Shown: piece by piece, positions 43,873 to 54,046 of the stretch
Layout: each line of letters starts with the position of its first letter
Numbering within the stretch: position 1 is the first letter of the stretch
NCBI RefSeq assembly: GCF_018145875.1
Contig: NZ_JAGSSV010000001.1
Span: 186,001 to 250,000 of the forward strand
DNA: 64,000 nucleotides
Reading direction: 5' to 3'
From: Marinomonas vulgaris
Lineage (GTDB): Bacteria > Pseudomonadota > Gammaproteobacteria > Pseudomonadales > Marinomonadaceae
Translations under genes and position numbers: made by a program
Notes under the pieces: model-generated
The model's database searches: none
What the model was told of the DNA's origin: nothing
The model's input: the letters and a program-made list of their open reading frames with translations, nothing else

Positions 43873-45981
43873 TTACTCAGTGTAAGATGCTTTTTCTTCT
43901 TCTGTCACATCTTTCATAGACAACTTGATACGGCCACGCGCATCAACATCTAATACTTTAACGATAACGTCTTGACCTTCTGAAAGGAAGTCAGTCACAG
44001 CACGGATACGCTCTTCAGCGATCTGAGAAATGTGAACCAAACCATCTTTACCTGGCAAGATATTAACGAAGGCACCAAACTCAGCAAGGCGAACCACTTT
44101 ACCTTTGTAAAGTTTATCTACTTCAGCTTCTGCTGTGATTTCGTGGATTTTCAGCAAAGCGGCATCAGAAGAGGCTTTGTCAGCCGCGTAGATACGAACC
44201 GTACCGTCGTCATCAAGGTCAATAGACGCACCCGTTTGCTCAGTAATGGAACGAATCATCGCACCACCTTTGCCGATAACGTCACGGATTTTTTCAGGAT
44301 CGATTTTGATTGTCGCCATAGATGGCGCATTTGGAGACACTTCAGGACGAGCATAACCAATGACCTGAGCCATTTCGCGAAGGATGTGTTTACGCGCTTC
44401 CATTGCTTGGCTTAGGGCGATATCCATGATTTCTTCATTGATACCTTCGATTTTAATGTCCATTTGCAGTGCTGTGATACCTTCTTCGGTACCCGCTACT
44501 TTAAAGTCCATATCGCCAAGGTGGTCTTCGTCACCCAAGATATCGGTTAGTACAGCAAAACCATCGTCTTCTTTGATCAGACCCATGGCAATACCAGCCA
44601 CTGGTGCTTTAAGAGGAACACCTGCGTCCATCATAGACAAAGACGCGCCACATACAGACGCCATTGAGCTTGAACCATTTGATTCAGTGATCTCAGAGAC
44701 GATACGAATGGTGTATGGGAATTCATCTTCAGATGGTAATACGGCTTGAACACCACGACGTGCTAGACGGCCATGACCGATTTCACGACGACCGACACCG
44801 CCCATACGACCACATTCACCGACAGAGTATGGAGGGAAGTTGTAGTGCAACATGAAGCTGTCTTTGCTTTCGCCAGCCAAACCATCAGACATTTGCGCAT
44901 CACGGCTAGTACCTAGAGTACAAGTCGCAATCGCCTGAGTTTCACCACGGGTGAACAAAGCCGAACCGTGAGTTTTGCTCAACAAGCCCACTTCCACGTT
45001 GATTGGACGAACGGTTTTGTTATCACGACCATCGATACGTGGCTGACCGTCGATAACACGACGACGTACCGTACGTTTCTCAAGTTTCGCAAAAGCACCA
45101 GTTACGTCAGCTTCTGAGAATTCACCTTCTTCAGTCACTAGCGCTGCAACCGCTGCTGCACGTACTTCGCCTAGTTTCGCGTAACGAGCCATTTTTTCGC
45201 TGATACCGTACGCTTCTTCGATTTGTGCTGCGTAGCCTGTTGCTAGTGCTTCAGTTAGTGAAACATTAACCGCTTCAGCTTCCCATTCCCAACGAGGCTT
45301 AGCGCACTCAGTTGCGAACTCAGAAATTGCCGTGATAGCCGCTTGCATTTCTTTGTGTGCGTAAAGTACCGCACCTAGCATTTCGTCTTCGGTAAGCTCT
45401 TGCGCTTCAGACTCAACCATTAGGACGGCGTCTTTTGTGCCCGCAACAACCATGTCTAGCAAAGAACCGTCTAGATCAGCGTAGCTTGGGTTAAGAACGT
45501 AGCCAGACTCATCGTTGAAGCCAACACGTGCTGCACCGATAGGGCCATTGAATGGGATGCCAGAAATAGTCAAGGCAGCAGACGTTGCCAACATAGCCGC
45601 GATGTCAGCGTCTAGGTTAGTGTTAGTCGACATAACAGTACAAACAACCTGTACTTCGTTCATGAAACCTTTTGGAAACAATGGACGAATAGGACGGTCA
45701 ATAAGACGAGAAGTCAGTGTTTCTTTTTCAGAAGGACGACCTTCACGTTTTAAGAAGCCACCTGGGATTTTACCAACTGCGTAAGCACGCTCTTGGTAAT
45801 GAACAGATAATGGGAAAAAGTCTTGACCAGGTTTAGCTGTTTTTGCGCCAACAACGGTCGCAAGCACTTGTGCATCACCAATAGTACAAAGTACCGCACC
45901 CGTTGCTTGACGAGCAATGCGGCCGGTTTCTAGTGTTACGGTATCGTTACCGAACTGGAAAGTTTTTGTCGTAATACTCAC
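43873..45981 (-). CDS. pnp: Polyribonucleotide nucleotidyltransferase (PNPase)
   Basis: 702 residues, full length. It degrades RNA 3' to 5' with phosphate and is part of the degradosome. Two RNase PH domains flank a helical domain: the first begins near [13 protein letters not shown], the second near [25 protein letters not shown]. They are followed by a KH domain ([16 protein letters not shown], about 565-580) and an S1 domain ([21 protein letters not shown], quoted as [12 protein letters not shown]) at the end. It is downstream of rpsO, with a terminator and a long leader hairpin between them, as in E. coli. Confidence 0.98.
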   Translation of the reverse strand: MSITTKTFQFGNDTVTLETGRIARQATGAVLCTIGDAQVLATVVGAKTAKPGQDFFPLSVHYQERAYAVGKIPGGFLKREGRPSEKETLTSRLIDRPIRPLFPKGFMNEVQVVCTVMSTNTNLDADIAAMLATSAALTISGIPFNGPIGAARVGFNDESGYVLNPSYADLDGSLLDMVVAGTKDAVLMVESEAQELTEDEMLGAVLYAHKEMQAAITAISEFATECAKPRWEWEAEAVNVSLTEALATGYAAQIEEAYGISEKMARYAKLGEVRAAAVAALVTEEGEFSEADVTGAFAKLEKRTVRRRVIDGQPRIDGRDNKTVRPINVEVGLLSKTHGSALFTRGETQAIATCTLGTSRDAQMSDGLAGESKDSFMLHYNFPPYSVGECGRMGGVGRREIGHGRLARRGVQAVLPSEDEFPYTIRIVSEITESNGSSSMASVCGASLSMMDAGVPLKAPVAGIAMGLIKEDDGFAVLTDILGDEDHLGDMDFKVAGTEEGITALQMDIKIEGINEEIMDIALSQAMEARKHILREMAQVIGYARPEVSPNAPSMATIKIDPEKIRDVIGKGGAMIRSITEQTGASIDLDDDGTVRIYAADKASSDAALLKIHEITAEAEVDKLYKGKVVRLAEFGAFVNILPGKDGLVHISQIAEERIRAVTDFLSEGQDVIVKVLDVDARGRIKLSMKDVTEEEKASYTE

Positions 45982-46010
45982 ACGTATTCCTTTTCATTTA
46001 AAAAATTCTT

Positions 46011-46111
46011 CTCCCAAAGACCTCTTTTAAAGCCAGTACTCATATATGTTCTTTGTGTTTCACGGTTAGCTGCGAAAAAACACATATGAAGTACAGGCTG
46101 TCCCTTGGGAG
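46011..46111 (-). promoter_or_regulatory. Long hairpin in the pnp leader (putative RNase III / PNPase autoregulation site)
   Basis: Several blocks pair in nested order. These are CTCCCAA (46011-46017) with TTGGGAG (46105-46111), AGCC (46031-46034) with GGCT (46096-46099), and GTAC (46036-46039) with GTAC (46091-46094). Inside them, CATAT (46041-46045) pairs with ATATG (46084-46088), and TGTGTTT (46054-46060) with AAACACA (46078-46084). This gives a roughly 100-base irregular stem just upstream of the pnp start, as in E. coli, where RNase III cuts the leader and PNPase then represses its own mRNA. Confidence 0.6.
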
Positions 46112-46117
46112 GGCAAT

Positions 46118-46147
46118 AAAAAAGGGCCATAATGATTTATGGCCCTT
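46118..46147 (-). terminator. Terminator between rpsO and pnp
   Basis: On the minus strand AAGGGCCATAA (46147-46137) pairs with TTATGGCCCTT (46132-46122) around a 4-base loop, followed by a T-run. It starts 9 bases after the rpsO stop and probably allows partial read-through to pnp. Confidence 0.85.
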
Positions 46148-46155
46148 CTTCAGTC

Positions 46156-46425
46156 TTAGCGACGTAGACCTAGTTTTTTGATCAAACTAGTGTAACGAGC
46201 TGCATCTTTACGCTTTAGGTAATCCAACAATTTACGACGTTGGTTTACCATGCGGATTAAACCGCGACGAGAATGGTGGTCATGGATATGAGCTTTAAAG
46301 TGACCTTGAAGACCTTCGATGTTCTTAGTCAACAATGCTACTTGAACTTCAGGAGAACCAGTGTCACCTTCCGCTACTTGAAACTCTTTAACCAATGCTG
46401 CTTTTGATTCTGCAGTTAATGCCAT
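46156..46425 (-). CDS. rpsO: 30S ribosomal protein S15
   Basis: 89 residues, full length. S15 binds 16S rRNA helices 20-22 early in assembly. Visible signature: [30 protein letters not shown] and [13 protein letters not shown]-like [16 protein letters not shown]. The start is preceded by GGAG 10 bases upstream. The 111-base leader between truB and rpsO can fold into a pseudoknot that likely serves S15 autoregulation. Confidence 0.98.
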   Translation of the reverse strand: MALTAESKAALVKEFQVAEGDTGSPEVQVALLTKNIEGLQGHFKAHIHDHHSRRGLIRMVNQRRKLLDYLKRKDAARYTSLIKKLGLRR

Positions 46426-46443
46426 AATCTTTATCTCCGATGT

Positions 46444-46493
46444 AATATGCTATTTAAAAATAAAGGATAGCCGAGCATATTTTCAGTTATCCT
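46444..46493 (-). promoter_or_regulatory. rpsO leader pseudoknot (putative S15 operator)
   Basis: In mRNA order: AGGATA (46493-46488), AATATGCT (46481-46474), TATCCT (46469-46464), AGCATATT (46451-46444). The first pairs with the third (6 bp) and the second with the fourth (8 bp), a crossing H-type pseudoknot that ends 18 bases before the ATG. E. coli rpsO mRNA uses a pseudoknot at the same place to trap the ribosome when S15 is in excess. Confidence 0.65.
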
Positions 46494-46536
46494 AGATGAG
46501 CAAGTTTACCACTCTTTTTCGCAGAACTCACTGCTA

Positions 46537-47463
46537 TTATAGAGAGAACTCACTGGTATTCACCAATCGATAAGGGCGCAGATTCGCGCCTTTTATTTGG
46601 CCTAATCCTAAAAATCGCTGGGTACCATGGTCGAACATTCTGACAACTGTCTCATTCTCCAACGGCACAGGGCTTGATACCGTACGGCCAAACATCATAT
46701 TAAGCGTGTCTGCCTCAGGTAGATCCACCTTTTCGAAATGCTCCACAGCAGTATCCATAGAGATCAAGTGGGAATCTAAAGCCTCATAACCTTGCTCCGC
46801 AATGACTTCAAACTCTTCTAATGTCATCATATTTTCCGGCGAATACCCTGCCGTGGAAATCCGATGCAAAGAATAAAGATGAGCGCCACAACCGAGGGCC
46901 TCGCCTATATCCTCACCAATGGTGCGAATATAAGTGCCTTTAGAGCACTGAATATCGAGCGTTATCGTATCTTGTGTTCGCGACACCAAGGTCAAATCAG
47001 AAATAGTCACATGACGACGCTTGCGCTCAATAACAATACCTTGGCGGGCATATTCGTAGAGAGGCTTGCCTTCGTGTTTTAGTGCGGAGTACATAGGTGG
47101 GATTTGTTCTATTTCACCACGAAATCGATCTAACACGACCTCCAGTTCAGCATCACTTAATGAAGGTATCGACTCTTCGGTTAGAACATCGCCTTCACGA
47201 TCACCTGTTGTGGTGCGTTTTCCCAACTGAATGCAGGTTAAATAACGCTTATCGGCATCCAATAAATATTGAGAAAACTTGGTTGCATCACCCAGACACA
47301 AGGGCAACATACCGGTTGCTAAAGGGTCAAGCGCCCCAGTGTGACCCGCTTTTGCCGCTTGATAGAGACGACGGACACGCTGTAACGCTTGATTGGAACT
47401 TAATCCTATTGGCTTATTCAGTAGAACAATACCGTCTACTGAACGCCATTTTGCCTTTGTCAT
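46537..47463 (-). CDS. truB: tRNA pseudouridine-55 synthase
   Basis: 308 residues. It converts U55 of the T loop in all elongator tRNAs to pseudouridine and acts as an RNA chaperone. The catalytic Asp is in HTGALDPLATGMLP. GIVLLNKPIGLSSN is the N-terminal motif, and CSKGTYIRTIGEDIGEALG is quoted as its core YIRTIGEDIG. It follows rbfA by 9 bases in the nusA-infB-rbfA-truB-rpsO string. Confidence 0.97.
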   Translation of the reverse strand: MTKAKWRSVDGIVLLNKPIGLSSNQALQRVRRLYQAAKAGHTGALDPLATGMLPLCLGDATKFSQYLLDADKRYLTCIQLGKRTTTGDREGDVLTEESIPSLSDAELEVVLDRFRGEIEQIPPMYSALKHEGKPLYEYARQGIVIERKRRHVTISDLTLVSRTQDTITLDIQCSKGTYIRTIGEDIGEALGCGAHLYSLHRISTAGYSPENMMTLEEFEVIAEQGYEALDSHLISMDTAVEHFEKVDLPEADTLNMMFGRTVSSPVPLENETVVRMFDHGTQRFLGLGQIKGANLRPYRLVNTSEFSL

Positions 47464-47472
47464 ACGAACCTT

Positions 47473-47862
47473 TTACTCGCCTTCGTTACCGTTTTTGGTC
47501 TCATCATCACGAATCGCTTCGTCAATCAGAGCCGACATGCGCGAGCCATTAACGACACTTTGGTCATAATGAAAACGCAAATGCGGCATAACACGAAGTT
47601 TCACTTCTTGTGCTAAACGACGACGCAAAAAGCCTTTCGCACTGTCCAGTGCCGCTTGGTTTTCAGCCAGCACTTCTGGCTGATCGTCTTTGCCTAAAAC
47701 AGTGTAATAAATATCCGCATAGCCTAAATCTTTGGCTACACGCACTTCATTAACTGTTACCAACCCCAAACGCGGGTCTTTTACTTCAAACTGGATTAAG
47801 GACGCCAGCTCCTTTTGGAGCTGGTCACCAATCCGACTAGTACGACTAAATTCGCCTGCCAT
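47473..47862 (-). CDS. rbfA: 30S ribosome-binding factor RbfA
   Basis: 129 residues, a KH-like fold. It binds the immature 30S subunit at helices 1 and 44/45 and helps 16S rRNA maturation, above all in the cold. The N-terminus EFSRTSRIGDQLQKELASLI and the motif VKDPRLGLVTVNEV are diagnostic, and LRVMPHLRFHYD closes the core. It lies between infB (12-base gap) and truB. Confidence 0.96.
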   Translation of the reverse strand: MAGEFSRTSRIGDQLQKELASLIQFEVKDPRLGLVTVNEVRVAKDLGYADIYYTVLGKDDQPEVLAENQAALDSAKGFLRRRLAQEVKLRVMPHLRFHYDQSVVNGSRMSALIDEAIRDDETKNGNEGE

Positions 47863-47874
47863 GATCTTGCCTTA

Positions 47875-50442
47875 TTAAAGCGTACGCGCTACTTCGACGG
47901 TTTCAAAAACCTCGATCTTATCGCCTACTTTGACATCGTTGTAGTTTTTCACACCGATACCACATTCCATACCACGGCTTACCTCACTCACGGCGTCTTT
48001 AAAGCGACGCAATGACTCAAGTTCACCTTCGTAAATCACAACATCATCGCGCAATACACGAATCTGCTTGCTACGATAAACCGTGCCTTCAATTACCATA
48101 CAGCCCGCAATCAAGCCAAACTTAGGTGAACGGAAGATATCACGCACTTCAGCCGTACCCTTGATGTCTTCACGAAGATCCGGTGACAACATACCAGACA
48201 AGGCGGATTTCACGTCGTCGATAATGTTATAGATGATGCTGTAGTAACGAAGGTCGATACTTTCGCGCTCAATGAACTGCTTAGCAGAGGTATCGGCACG
48301 AACGTTAAAACCAAAGATAACCGCATCAGAGGCCAAAGCCAAAGTAGCGTCGGTTTCCGTAATACCGCCTACACCGCTAGACACAACGTTCACTTTAACT
48401 TCGTCTGTGTTCATGTCTGTTAAAGACTTGATCAAGGCTTCAAGTGAACCACGTACGTCAGCTTTTAATACTACGTTTAGAGTGCGAACTTCGTCTTTGC
48501 CCATTTCAGAGAACAAGTTCTCCAATTTAGCAGAATGTTGACGAGCAAAGCGTACTTCACGGTATTTGCCTTGGCGGAAGTTAGCTACTTCACGAGCTTT
48601 ACGCTCATCCGCAACGACGATGAATTCTTCACCGGCTTCTGGTGTACCATCAAGACCCAAGATCTCAACTGGAATCGAAGGACCCGCAGCATTGATCGCT
48701 TTGCCTGTTTCGTCCAACAAAGCACGAACACGACCCATTTGAAGACCGGCCAATACGATATCGCCTTTCTTCAAGGTACCGTTTTGTACAAGCAAGGTCG
48801 CAACCGAACCACGACCACGGTCAAGACGCGCTTCCACCACCACACCTTTGGCTGGTGCACTAGGAACGGCGGTCAATTCCAATACTTCTGCTTGAAGCAA
48901 TAAGGCTTCCAACAGCTCATCAATACCTTCGCCCGATTTAGCCGATACGCCAACGAACTGGATGTCGCCACCCCATTCTTCTGGCACAACTTCTTGAGCA
49001 ACCAATTCATTTTTAACGCGATCAATGTCCGCGCCTTCTTTGTCGATCTTCGTCATGGCAACAACCATAGGTACGCCCGCTGCACGTGCATGCTGGATCG
49101 CCTCAATGGTTTGTGGCATAACGCCGTCGTCTGCGGCACACACAAGAATCACGATATCAGTAGATTTAGCACCACGAGCACGCATGGAGGTAAACGCCGC
49201 GTGTCCAGGTGTGTCTAGGAAGCTAATCATGCCATGAGGTGTTTCTACATGGTAGGCACCAATGTGCTGGGTAATACCGCCAGACTCGCCAGCCGCAACA
49301 CGTGTCGTACGAATGTAGTCAAGCAAAGAGGTTTTACCATGGTCAACGTGACCCATTACAGTTACCACAGGGGCGCGTTTGATCGCTTCACCTTGGTAGT
49401 CAATCGCTTCGATCATGTCGTTTTCAACGGCATTTTCATCGATAAACTTCACTGTATGGCCCATTTCTTCCACTACTAAGGTGGCCGTATCACGGTCAAT
49501 AGTTTGGTTGATGGTCGCCATAGCACCCATTTTGAACATGATCTTGATAACTTCAGCGCCTTTCACCGCCATTTTCTCAGCAAGATCCGCTACCGTAATG
49601 CTTTCAGGTAAAGCCACTTCGTGAATCATTTTGGCTGTCGGCTTCTGGAAACCATGCTCTTGTTTAGACGGTTTCTTACCTTTACGACCAAGTTTACCGC
49701 GACGGGTAAATTCGTCTTCATCATTTACGTTAACGCGCGTATTACGTTTGTTATCTGGGTTAACACGACCACGAGGTTTGTCTTTGTCATTATCGTGTCT
49801 TGCTGGACCCTTTTTGCCTTTCGGTGCCACGGTGGATTTTTTATTATCCATTGCTGGTTGAGAGACTTTTTTAGACGCTTTAGGCTTCGGTGATTCCACG
49901 GGTTGTGCCGCTCCTGTATCGGAAACATACTGCTCCGTTTCATTGACCGCGCCAGCATCCGCTGCGGCTGCTTTCACCGCTGCTTCTTGACGCGCTTTTT
50001 CTTCAGCTTCTGCTTTCGCTTTCGCTGCCTTCTCTTCTTCTTGCTTACGCTCAGCTTCTACACGAGCCGCTTCTAACGCGGCACGCTCTTGCTCTTCTGC
50101 AAGACGCTTCGCGAGCATCTCTTCTTGTTTACGTGCTTCTTCGCTAATTTCATCGCGTTTCACGTAAGTGCGTTTTTTCTTCACAGCAACGTTAACTGTT
50201 TTACCGCCATCACCGCGAGACAAGGTGCTATTTGTCTTGCGCTGTAAGGTAATGCGTTGACTGCCTGATGCTTCTTCGCCATGTTGACGTTTTAAGTAAT
50301 TCAACAATGTTTGTTTTTCTACTTCAGAAACTTCTTGGTCTGCTCTTGTTTGAGGTAAACCAGCGTCTTTCATCTGAGTTAGTAGCTTATCAACTGGTGT
50401 ATCCACCACTTGAGATAGTATCTTTACGGTTTGAACTGTCAT
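47875..50442 (-). CDS. infB: Translation initiation factor IF-2
   Basis: 855 residues. It delivers initiator tRNA to the 30S subunit and promotes subunit joining. An N-terminal IF2_N subdomain (about 1-55) is followed by a Lys/Glu/Ala-rich coiled region with runs of [14 protein letters not shown] type. The second IF2_N domain comes at about 275, then the G domain: GHVDHGKT (G1), DTPGHAAF (G3) and TKID (G4). Most IF-2 have NKID at G4; Thr is tolerated in other GTPases. C-terminal domains II-IV are complete. The ATG has AAGGGGG upstream. Confidence 0.97.
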   Translation of the reverse strand: MTVQTVKILSQVVDTPVDKLLTQMKDAGLPQTRADQEVSEVEKQTLLNYLKRQHGEEASGSQRITLQRKTNSTLSRGDGGKTVNVAVKKKRTYVKRDEISEEARKQEEMLAKRLAEEQERAALEAARVEAERKQEEEKAAKAKAEAEEKARQEAAVKAAAADAGAVNETEQYVSDTGAAQPVESPKPKASKKVSQPAMDNKKSTVAPKGKKGPARHDNDKDKPRGRVNPDNKRNTRVNVNDEDEFTRRGKLGRKGKKPSKQEHGFQKPTAKMIHEVALPESITVADLAEKMAVKGAEVIKIMFKMGAMATINQTIDRDTATLVVEEMGHTVKFIDENAVENDMIEAIDYQGEAIKRAPVVTVMGHVDHGKTSLLDYIRTTRVAAGESGGITQHIGAYHVETPHGMISFLDTPGHAAFTSMRARGAKSTDIVILVCAADDGVMPQTIEAIQHARAAGVPMVVAMTKIDKEGADIDRVKNELVAQEVVPEEWGGDIQFVGVSAKSGEGIDELLEALLLQAEVLELTAVPSAPAKGVVVEARLDRGRGSVATLLVQNGTLKKGDIVLAGLQMGRVRALLDETGKAINAAGPSIPVEILGLDGTPEAGEEFIVVADERKAREVANFRQGKYREVRFARQHSAKLENLFSEMGKDEVRTLNVVLKADVRGSLEALIKSLTDMNTDEVKVNVVSSGVGGITETDATLALASDAVIFGFNVRADTSAKQFIERESIDLRYYSIIYNIIDDVKSALSGMLSPDLREDIKGTAEVRDIFRSPKFGLIAGCMVIEGTVYRSKQIRVLRDDVVIYEGELESLRRFKDAVSEVSRGMECGIGVKNYNDVKVGDKIEVFETVEVARTL

Positions 50443-50468
50443 TAAGTTCCCCCTTATGTACTCAGATT

Positions 50469-51959
50469 TTATTCAGATTCAGCAAACCAAGGCGCACGAG
50501 CTGTCAATATTAGGCTCCCTGCACGCTCTTCTGTCATACCGTCTACTTCTAGCAATTCATCAACTGACTGTTCGGCTAAGTCTTCCATGGTGATTACGCC
50601 CATTGAAGCCAAAACAAGAGCAAGATGATTGTCCATCCCGTCCATTTCCAGTAAATCAGCGGCTGGCTTAGCGCCTTCTAGTTGCTGCTCAGCCTGAAGC
50701 GCTTGATTCAACAAGGCTTCTTTTGCTCTTGAACGAAGTTCGGTGACTAAATCTTCATCAAATCCGTCAATATCTAACATTTCTTCCATTGGGATATAGG
50801 CCACTTCTTCTAATGAAGTGAATCCCTCTTCAACCATCTGAATGGCCAGATCGTCATCAATATCCAATCCGTTCACAAAGACATCGATCCATTTTTGTGA
50901 CTCTTCTTGCTGCTTAGCTTGCGCATCTTCGCTGGTCATGACATTTAATGCCCAACCAGTCAAAGCAGAAGCAAGGCGAACATTCTGGCCGTTACGACCG
51001 ATCGCTTGAGCCAGGTTGTCACTCTTCACAGCAACATCCATGGAGTGAGCGTCTTCATCAATAACGATAGAATCCACTTCTGCAGGCGCCATAGCATTGA
51101 TAACAAGCTGCGCAGGATTATCATCCCAAAGTACGATATCCACTCGCTCGCCATTCATTTCATTCGATACAGCTTGGACTCGTGCACCACGCATGCCCAC
51201 ACAAGCGCCAATCGGATCAATACGACGATCATTGGTCTTCACCGCAATTTTAGCTCGTAAACCTGGGTCACGAGAAGCACCACGAATATCGATAACCTCT
51301 TCAGAAATTTCTGGCACCTCAAGACGGAACAGCTCGATCATGAATTCAGGTGCATTACGCGAAAGAATCAATTGCGCACCACGACTGTCTTCACGAATTT
51401 CTAGCAACAGGGCACGAATTCGATCATTCATTCTGAAGCTTTCGCGAGCAATAAGCTGATCCTTTGGCAGGGTCGCTTCGGCGTTTTCACCAAGATCAAT
51501 AATTAAACTATCGCGGGTGACCTTCTTCACTTGACCGTGAACTAATTTGCCCACTTTTTCAGTGTACAGAGCTACCATTTTCGCACGTTCTGCTTCACGT
51601 ACTTTTTGTACAATCACTTGTTTGGCCGTTTGTGCCGCGATACGACCAAACATTTCAGACTCTACTTCTTCTTCGTAGATCTCACCGATACCAACACCAA
51701 GATTTTGCTCTTCAGAATCGTCTATGGTCAATTCCGATGCAGGTGCAGAGTAATCTTCGTCTGCAACAATATTCCATTGACGGTATGTTTTGTAATCACC
51801 AGTACGTTGGTCGATAGAAACACGAATCAACGCGTCTTCTTCAAAACGGCGCTTGGCAGCACTTGCTAAGGCAATTTCAACAGCTTCAAAAATGATTTGT
51901 TTTGGCACATCTTTTTCGTTGGAAACCGCTTCTACTACCAAAAGAATTTCTTTGCTCAT
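50469..51959 (-). CDS. nusA: Transcription termination/antitermination factor NusA
   Basis: 496 residues, normal length. It binds RNA polymerase and modulates pausing, termination and rRNA antitermination. The order is the N-terminal polymerase-binding domain (about 1-125), S1 (about 135-200, [20 protein letters not shown]), and KH1/KH2 (about 230-345, including [14 protein letters not shown] and [13 protein letters not shown]). Two C-terminal acidic helix-hairpin-helix repeats (about 365-490, [14 protein letters not shown] and [14 protein letters not shown]) follow. It starts downstream of rimP by 27 bases, with GAGG before the ATG. Confidence 0.98.
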   Translation of the reverse strand: MSKEILLVVEAVSNEKDVPKQIIFEAVEIALASAAKRRFEEDALIRVSIDQRTGDYKTYRQWNIVADEDYSAPASELTIDDSEEQNLGVGIGEIYEEEVESEMFGRIAAQTAKQVIVQKVREAERAKMVALYTEKVGKLVHGQVKKVTRDSLIIDLGENAEATLPKDQLIARESFRMNDRIRALLLEIREDSRGAQLILSRNAPEFMIELFRLEVPEISEEVIDIRGASRDPGLRAKIAVKTNDRRIDPIGACVGMRGARVQAVSNEMNGERVDIVLWDDNPAQLVINAMAPAEVDSIVIDEDAHSMDVAVKSDNLAQAIGRNGQNVRLASALTGWALNVMTSEDAQAKQQEESQKWIDVFVNGLDIDDDLAIQMVEEGFTSLEEVAYIPMEEMLDIDGFDEDLVTELRSRAKEALLNQALQAEQQLEGAKPAADLLEMDGMDNHLALVLASMGVITMEDLAEQSVDELLEVDGMTEERAGSLILTARAPWFAESE

Positions 51960-51986
51960 CCTTTTAGCCTCTCTTTAAGGTTATTT

Positions 51987-52448
51987 TTAAAATTGTGGAA
52001 CAACGTTTGCTTTATCAATTAAATCGATAGGCAACAAGTATTCTTCTTGGTCTACTCGAATCACAATATCTTCGCTCTCAATACCCATAAGCTGCCCTTT
52101 AAACTTTCGACGACCATCAAAAGGAACACGCAAACGCAAAGACACAATAGAACCAACGTAGGCTTGATATTGCGCCAAACTAAACAAAGGGCGATCCAAA
52201 CCTGGTGACGACACTTCTAGGTTGTATTCGCCCGTAATGGGGTCTTCAACATCTAGAATAGAACTGACTTGACGGCTTACTCGAGCACAATCTTCAACGT
52301 CAATGCCTTTCTCGTCATCCGTTTCTATAAAAACACGAAGCACAGAGTCTTTACCTAATGAAAGGTACTCCATCCCCCAGAACTCAAACCCTAATCCTTC
52401 AACGACTGGTCGAATAAGTTCTTCTAAAATCGTATATTTTGCTGACAA
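51987..52448 (-). CDS. rimP: Ribosome maturation factor RimP
   Basis: 153 residues with a TTG start. RimP helps 30S assembly around the pseudoknot region. Visible motifs are LIRPVVEGLGFEFWGMEYL, GIDVEDCARVSRQVSSIL, YNLEVSSPGLDRPL and the C-terminal Sm-like domain with FKGQLMGIESEDIVI. No ATG fits. TTG at 52448 has GGAG 7 bases upstream and gives the family-typical N-terminus, whereas an in-frame TTG at 52502 lies inside a terminator. It heads rimP-nusA-infB. Confidence 0.93.
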   Translation of the reverse strand: MSAKYTILEELIRPVVEGLGFEFWGMEYLSLGKDSVLRVFIETDDEKGIDVEDCARVSRQVSSILDVEDPITGEYNLEVSSPGLDRPLFSLAQYQAYVGSIVSLRLRVPFDGRRKFKGQLMGIESEDIVIRVDQEEYLLPIDLIDKANVVPQF

Positions 52449-52487
52449 TCGTTTTCTCCGAAAACTTATTTTATAAAACGCAGAAAC

Positions 52488-52507
52488 AAAAAACGGGCTC
52501 AAGGCCC
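52488..52507 (-). terminator. Second hairpin with T-run between tRNA-Leu and rimP
   Basis: On the minus strand GGGC (52507-52504), loop CTTGA, GCCC (52498-52495), then G and six T residues (52493-52488). It is a short but G+C-rich stem. With the terminator at 52543-52561 it separates the secG-tRNA transcript from rimP. Confidence 0.55.
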
Positions 52508-52542
52508 ATCTTCATTTTGAACAGTACAAGGGTACAGATAAT

Positions 52543-52561
52543 AAAAAACCCCATATAGGGG
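52543..52561 (-). terminator. Terminator after tRNA-Leu
   Basis: On the minus strand CCCC (52561-52558), loop TATAT, GGGG (52552-52549), then TTTTTT (52548-52543). It ends the tpiA-secG-tRNA-Leu transcript. Confidence 0.75.
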
Positions 52562-52702
52562 CCTCAAACACTTGCCTCAAAACTTGAGGAAGTACCCTTC
52601 TAACGAAGGCTATTGCTCTGACACTCATTGCACATCGGTGGAAAAACCCATCTCTGCTCAATATTCCAGCATCATACACACAAAACGACATTAGTTCAAG
52701 AT

Positions 52703-52788
52703 TGGTGCGGATGGGGGGACTCGAACCCCCACGAGCATAGCTCACCACCCCCTCAAGGTGGCGCGTCTACCAATTCCGCCACATCCGC
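52703..52788 (-). tRNA. tRNA-Leu (anticodon GAG)
   Basis: 86 bases with encoded CCA (52705-52703). The acceptor GCGGATG begins at 52788 and pairs with CATCCGC. The anticodon stem CCACC/GGTGG encloses TTGAGGG with anticodon GAG (52754-52752), reading CUC/CUU. A long variable arm (class II) and a T loop GTTCGAGTC are present. It lies just downstream of secG, the position also occupied by tRNA-Leu in E. coli. Confidence 0.97.
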
Positions 52789-52852
52789 AAATCTTTTCAC
52801 TCAAATGTCAGGGCATAATCAAATCGTACACCCAACACGACAACACAAAAAT

Positions 52853-53209
52853 CTATTCTGTTACCGGCAAATCCGATGTACTTCTCTGGTTCGTACCTAA
52901 ATCTGGTAAATCAACAGAGCCATCTACTTGAGTGGCTGATGGCACGAAATCCAAAGCACCTGATACACTTTTCGCTTGTTCACTAGCAAAAAAAGCCAAA
53001 CCAAAACTTGTTAAGAAGAAAACTAAAGCAAACACTGCTGTCATCTTCCCAAAAAAACTACCGCTGCCTTGACTACCAAACACAGTTTGAGAAGCACCAC
53101 CACCGAAAGAAGCGCCGGCATCAGCACCTTTACCTTGCTGCAATAGAACAAGCGCAATAATAGCGATTGCCGCTAGCACATGCAAAACTAAAATAAGTGA
53201 TTCCATCAA
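52853..53209 (-). CDS. secG: Protein-export membrane protein SecG
   Basis: 118 residues with two membrane helices (about 4-24 and 53-72). SecG is the small third subunit of the SecYEG channel and assists SecA cycling. The family pattern LVLLQQGKGADAGASFGGGASQTVFGSQGSGSFF is visible as the landmarks QQGKGADAGA and TVFGSQGS. Its start codon immediately follows the tpiA stop (53210), so it is co-transcribed with tpiA, and a tRNA-Leu lies downstream. Confidence 0.95.
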   Translation of the reverse strand: MMESLILVLHVLAAIAIIALVLLQQGKGADAGASFGGGASQTVFGSQGSGSFFGKMTAVFALVFFLTSFGLAFFASEQAKSVSGALDFVPSATQVDGSVDLPDLGTNQRSTSDLPVTE

Positions 53210-53959
53210 TTAACCTGCTGCTTTTACTATCTCTAAAAATTCTTTTGCATCGAGTGATGCACCACCCACAAGAGCACCATCTACATCAGGCATTGCAAAC
53301 AATGCTGAGCTGGTTGACGCTTTTACGCTGCCACCATACAAAATCTGTACACGCTGCGACACAGTATCTGACATTGCAGCCAAAAACGCTCTTATTGACT
53401 GGTGCACTTCTTGCGCTTGCTCTGAACTTGCCGATAAACCCGTCCCTATTGCCCAAACTGGCTCATAAGCAATCACAAGTTTATCAAAAGATTCAATTCC
53501 AATAACATCAATGACTGCTTGAAGTTGTCGCGTACACACTTCAAGCGTCTTATCTGACTCACGCTCAGATAAGGTTTCACCTATACATAACATAGGCGTT
53601 AGCCCACTATCTAAAACAGTTTTTACTTTAGTGGCAACTAAATCGTTTGTCTCAGCGTACAAAGAGCGACGCTCTGAGTGCCCCAACAAAACATATTTCA
53701 CCCCAAAGTCACTTAACATAGAAGTAGAAACTTCCCCAGTATAAGCACCTTTTTCTTCTTGGCTGACATTTTGAGCAGCCAACACCAAATTACTCTCTGC
53801 AATTTTATTTGATACGGCAGAGAGGTAAGGAAATGAAGGAGCAACAACCACTTCCGAATTAGAATCTTTCATCTTTAATAAGCCATCTAACAAGACATTA
53901 ATGGACTCTAAAGAGCCATTCATTTTCCAGTTACCGGCTACTATCTTTTGACGAATCAT
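53210..53959 (-). CDS. tpiA: Triosephosphate isomerase
   Basis: 249 residues. It interconverts dihydroxyacetone phosphate and glyceraldehyde 3-phosphate. Catalytic residues are Lys12 (AGNWKMNG), the His in LLGHSERR (about 95) and the Glu in AYEPVWAIGTG (about 165). YGGSVKA and GALVGGASL bind phosphate. It lies between glmM (87-base gap) and secG. The glmM-tpiA-secG order is typical of the pseudomonad/marine gammaproteobacterial cluster. Confidence 0.97.
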   Translation of the reverse strand: MIRQKIVAGNWKMNGSLESINVLLDGLLKMKDSNSEVVVAPSFPYLSAVSNKIAESNLVLAAQNVSQEEKGAYTGEVSTSMLSDFGVKYVLLGHSERRSLYAETNDLVATKVKTVLDSGLTPMLCIGETLSERESDKTLEVCTRQLQAVIDVIGIESFDKLVIAYEPVWAIGTGLSASSEQAQEVHQSIRAFLAAMSDTVSQRVQILYGGSVKASTSSALFAMPDVDGALVGGASLDAKEFLEIVKAAG

Positions 53960-54046
53960 ATTCTAACCCCTAAATTCGAGGCGCTCATTCTATGGAATGA
54001 GCGCTATTGTTTCAAGCATTTATTTGGCTACACTTTCAAAAGAACT

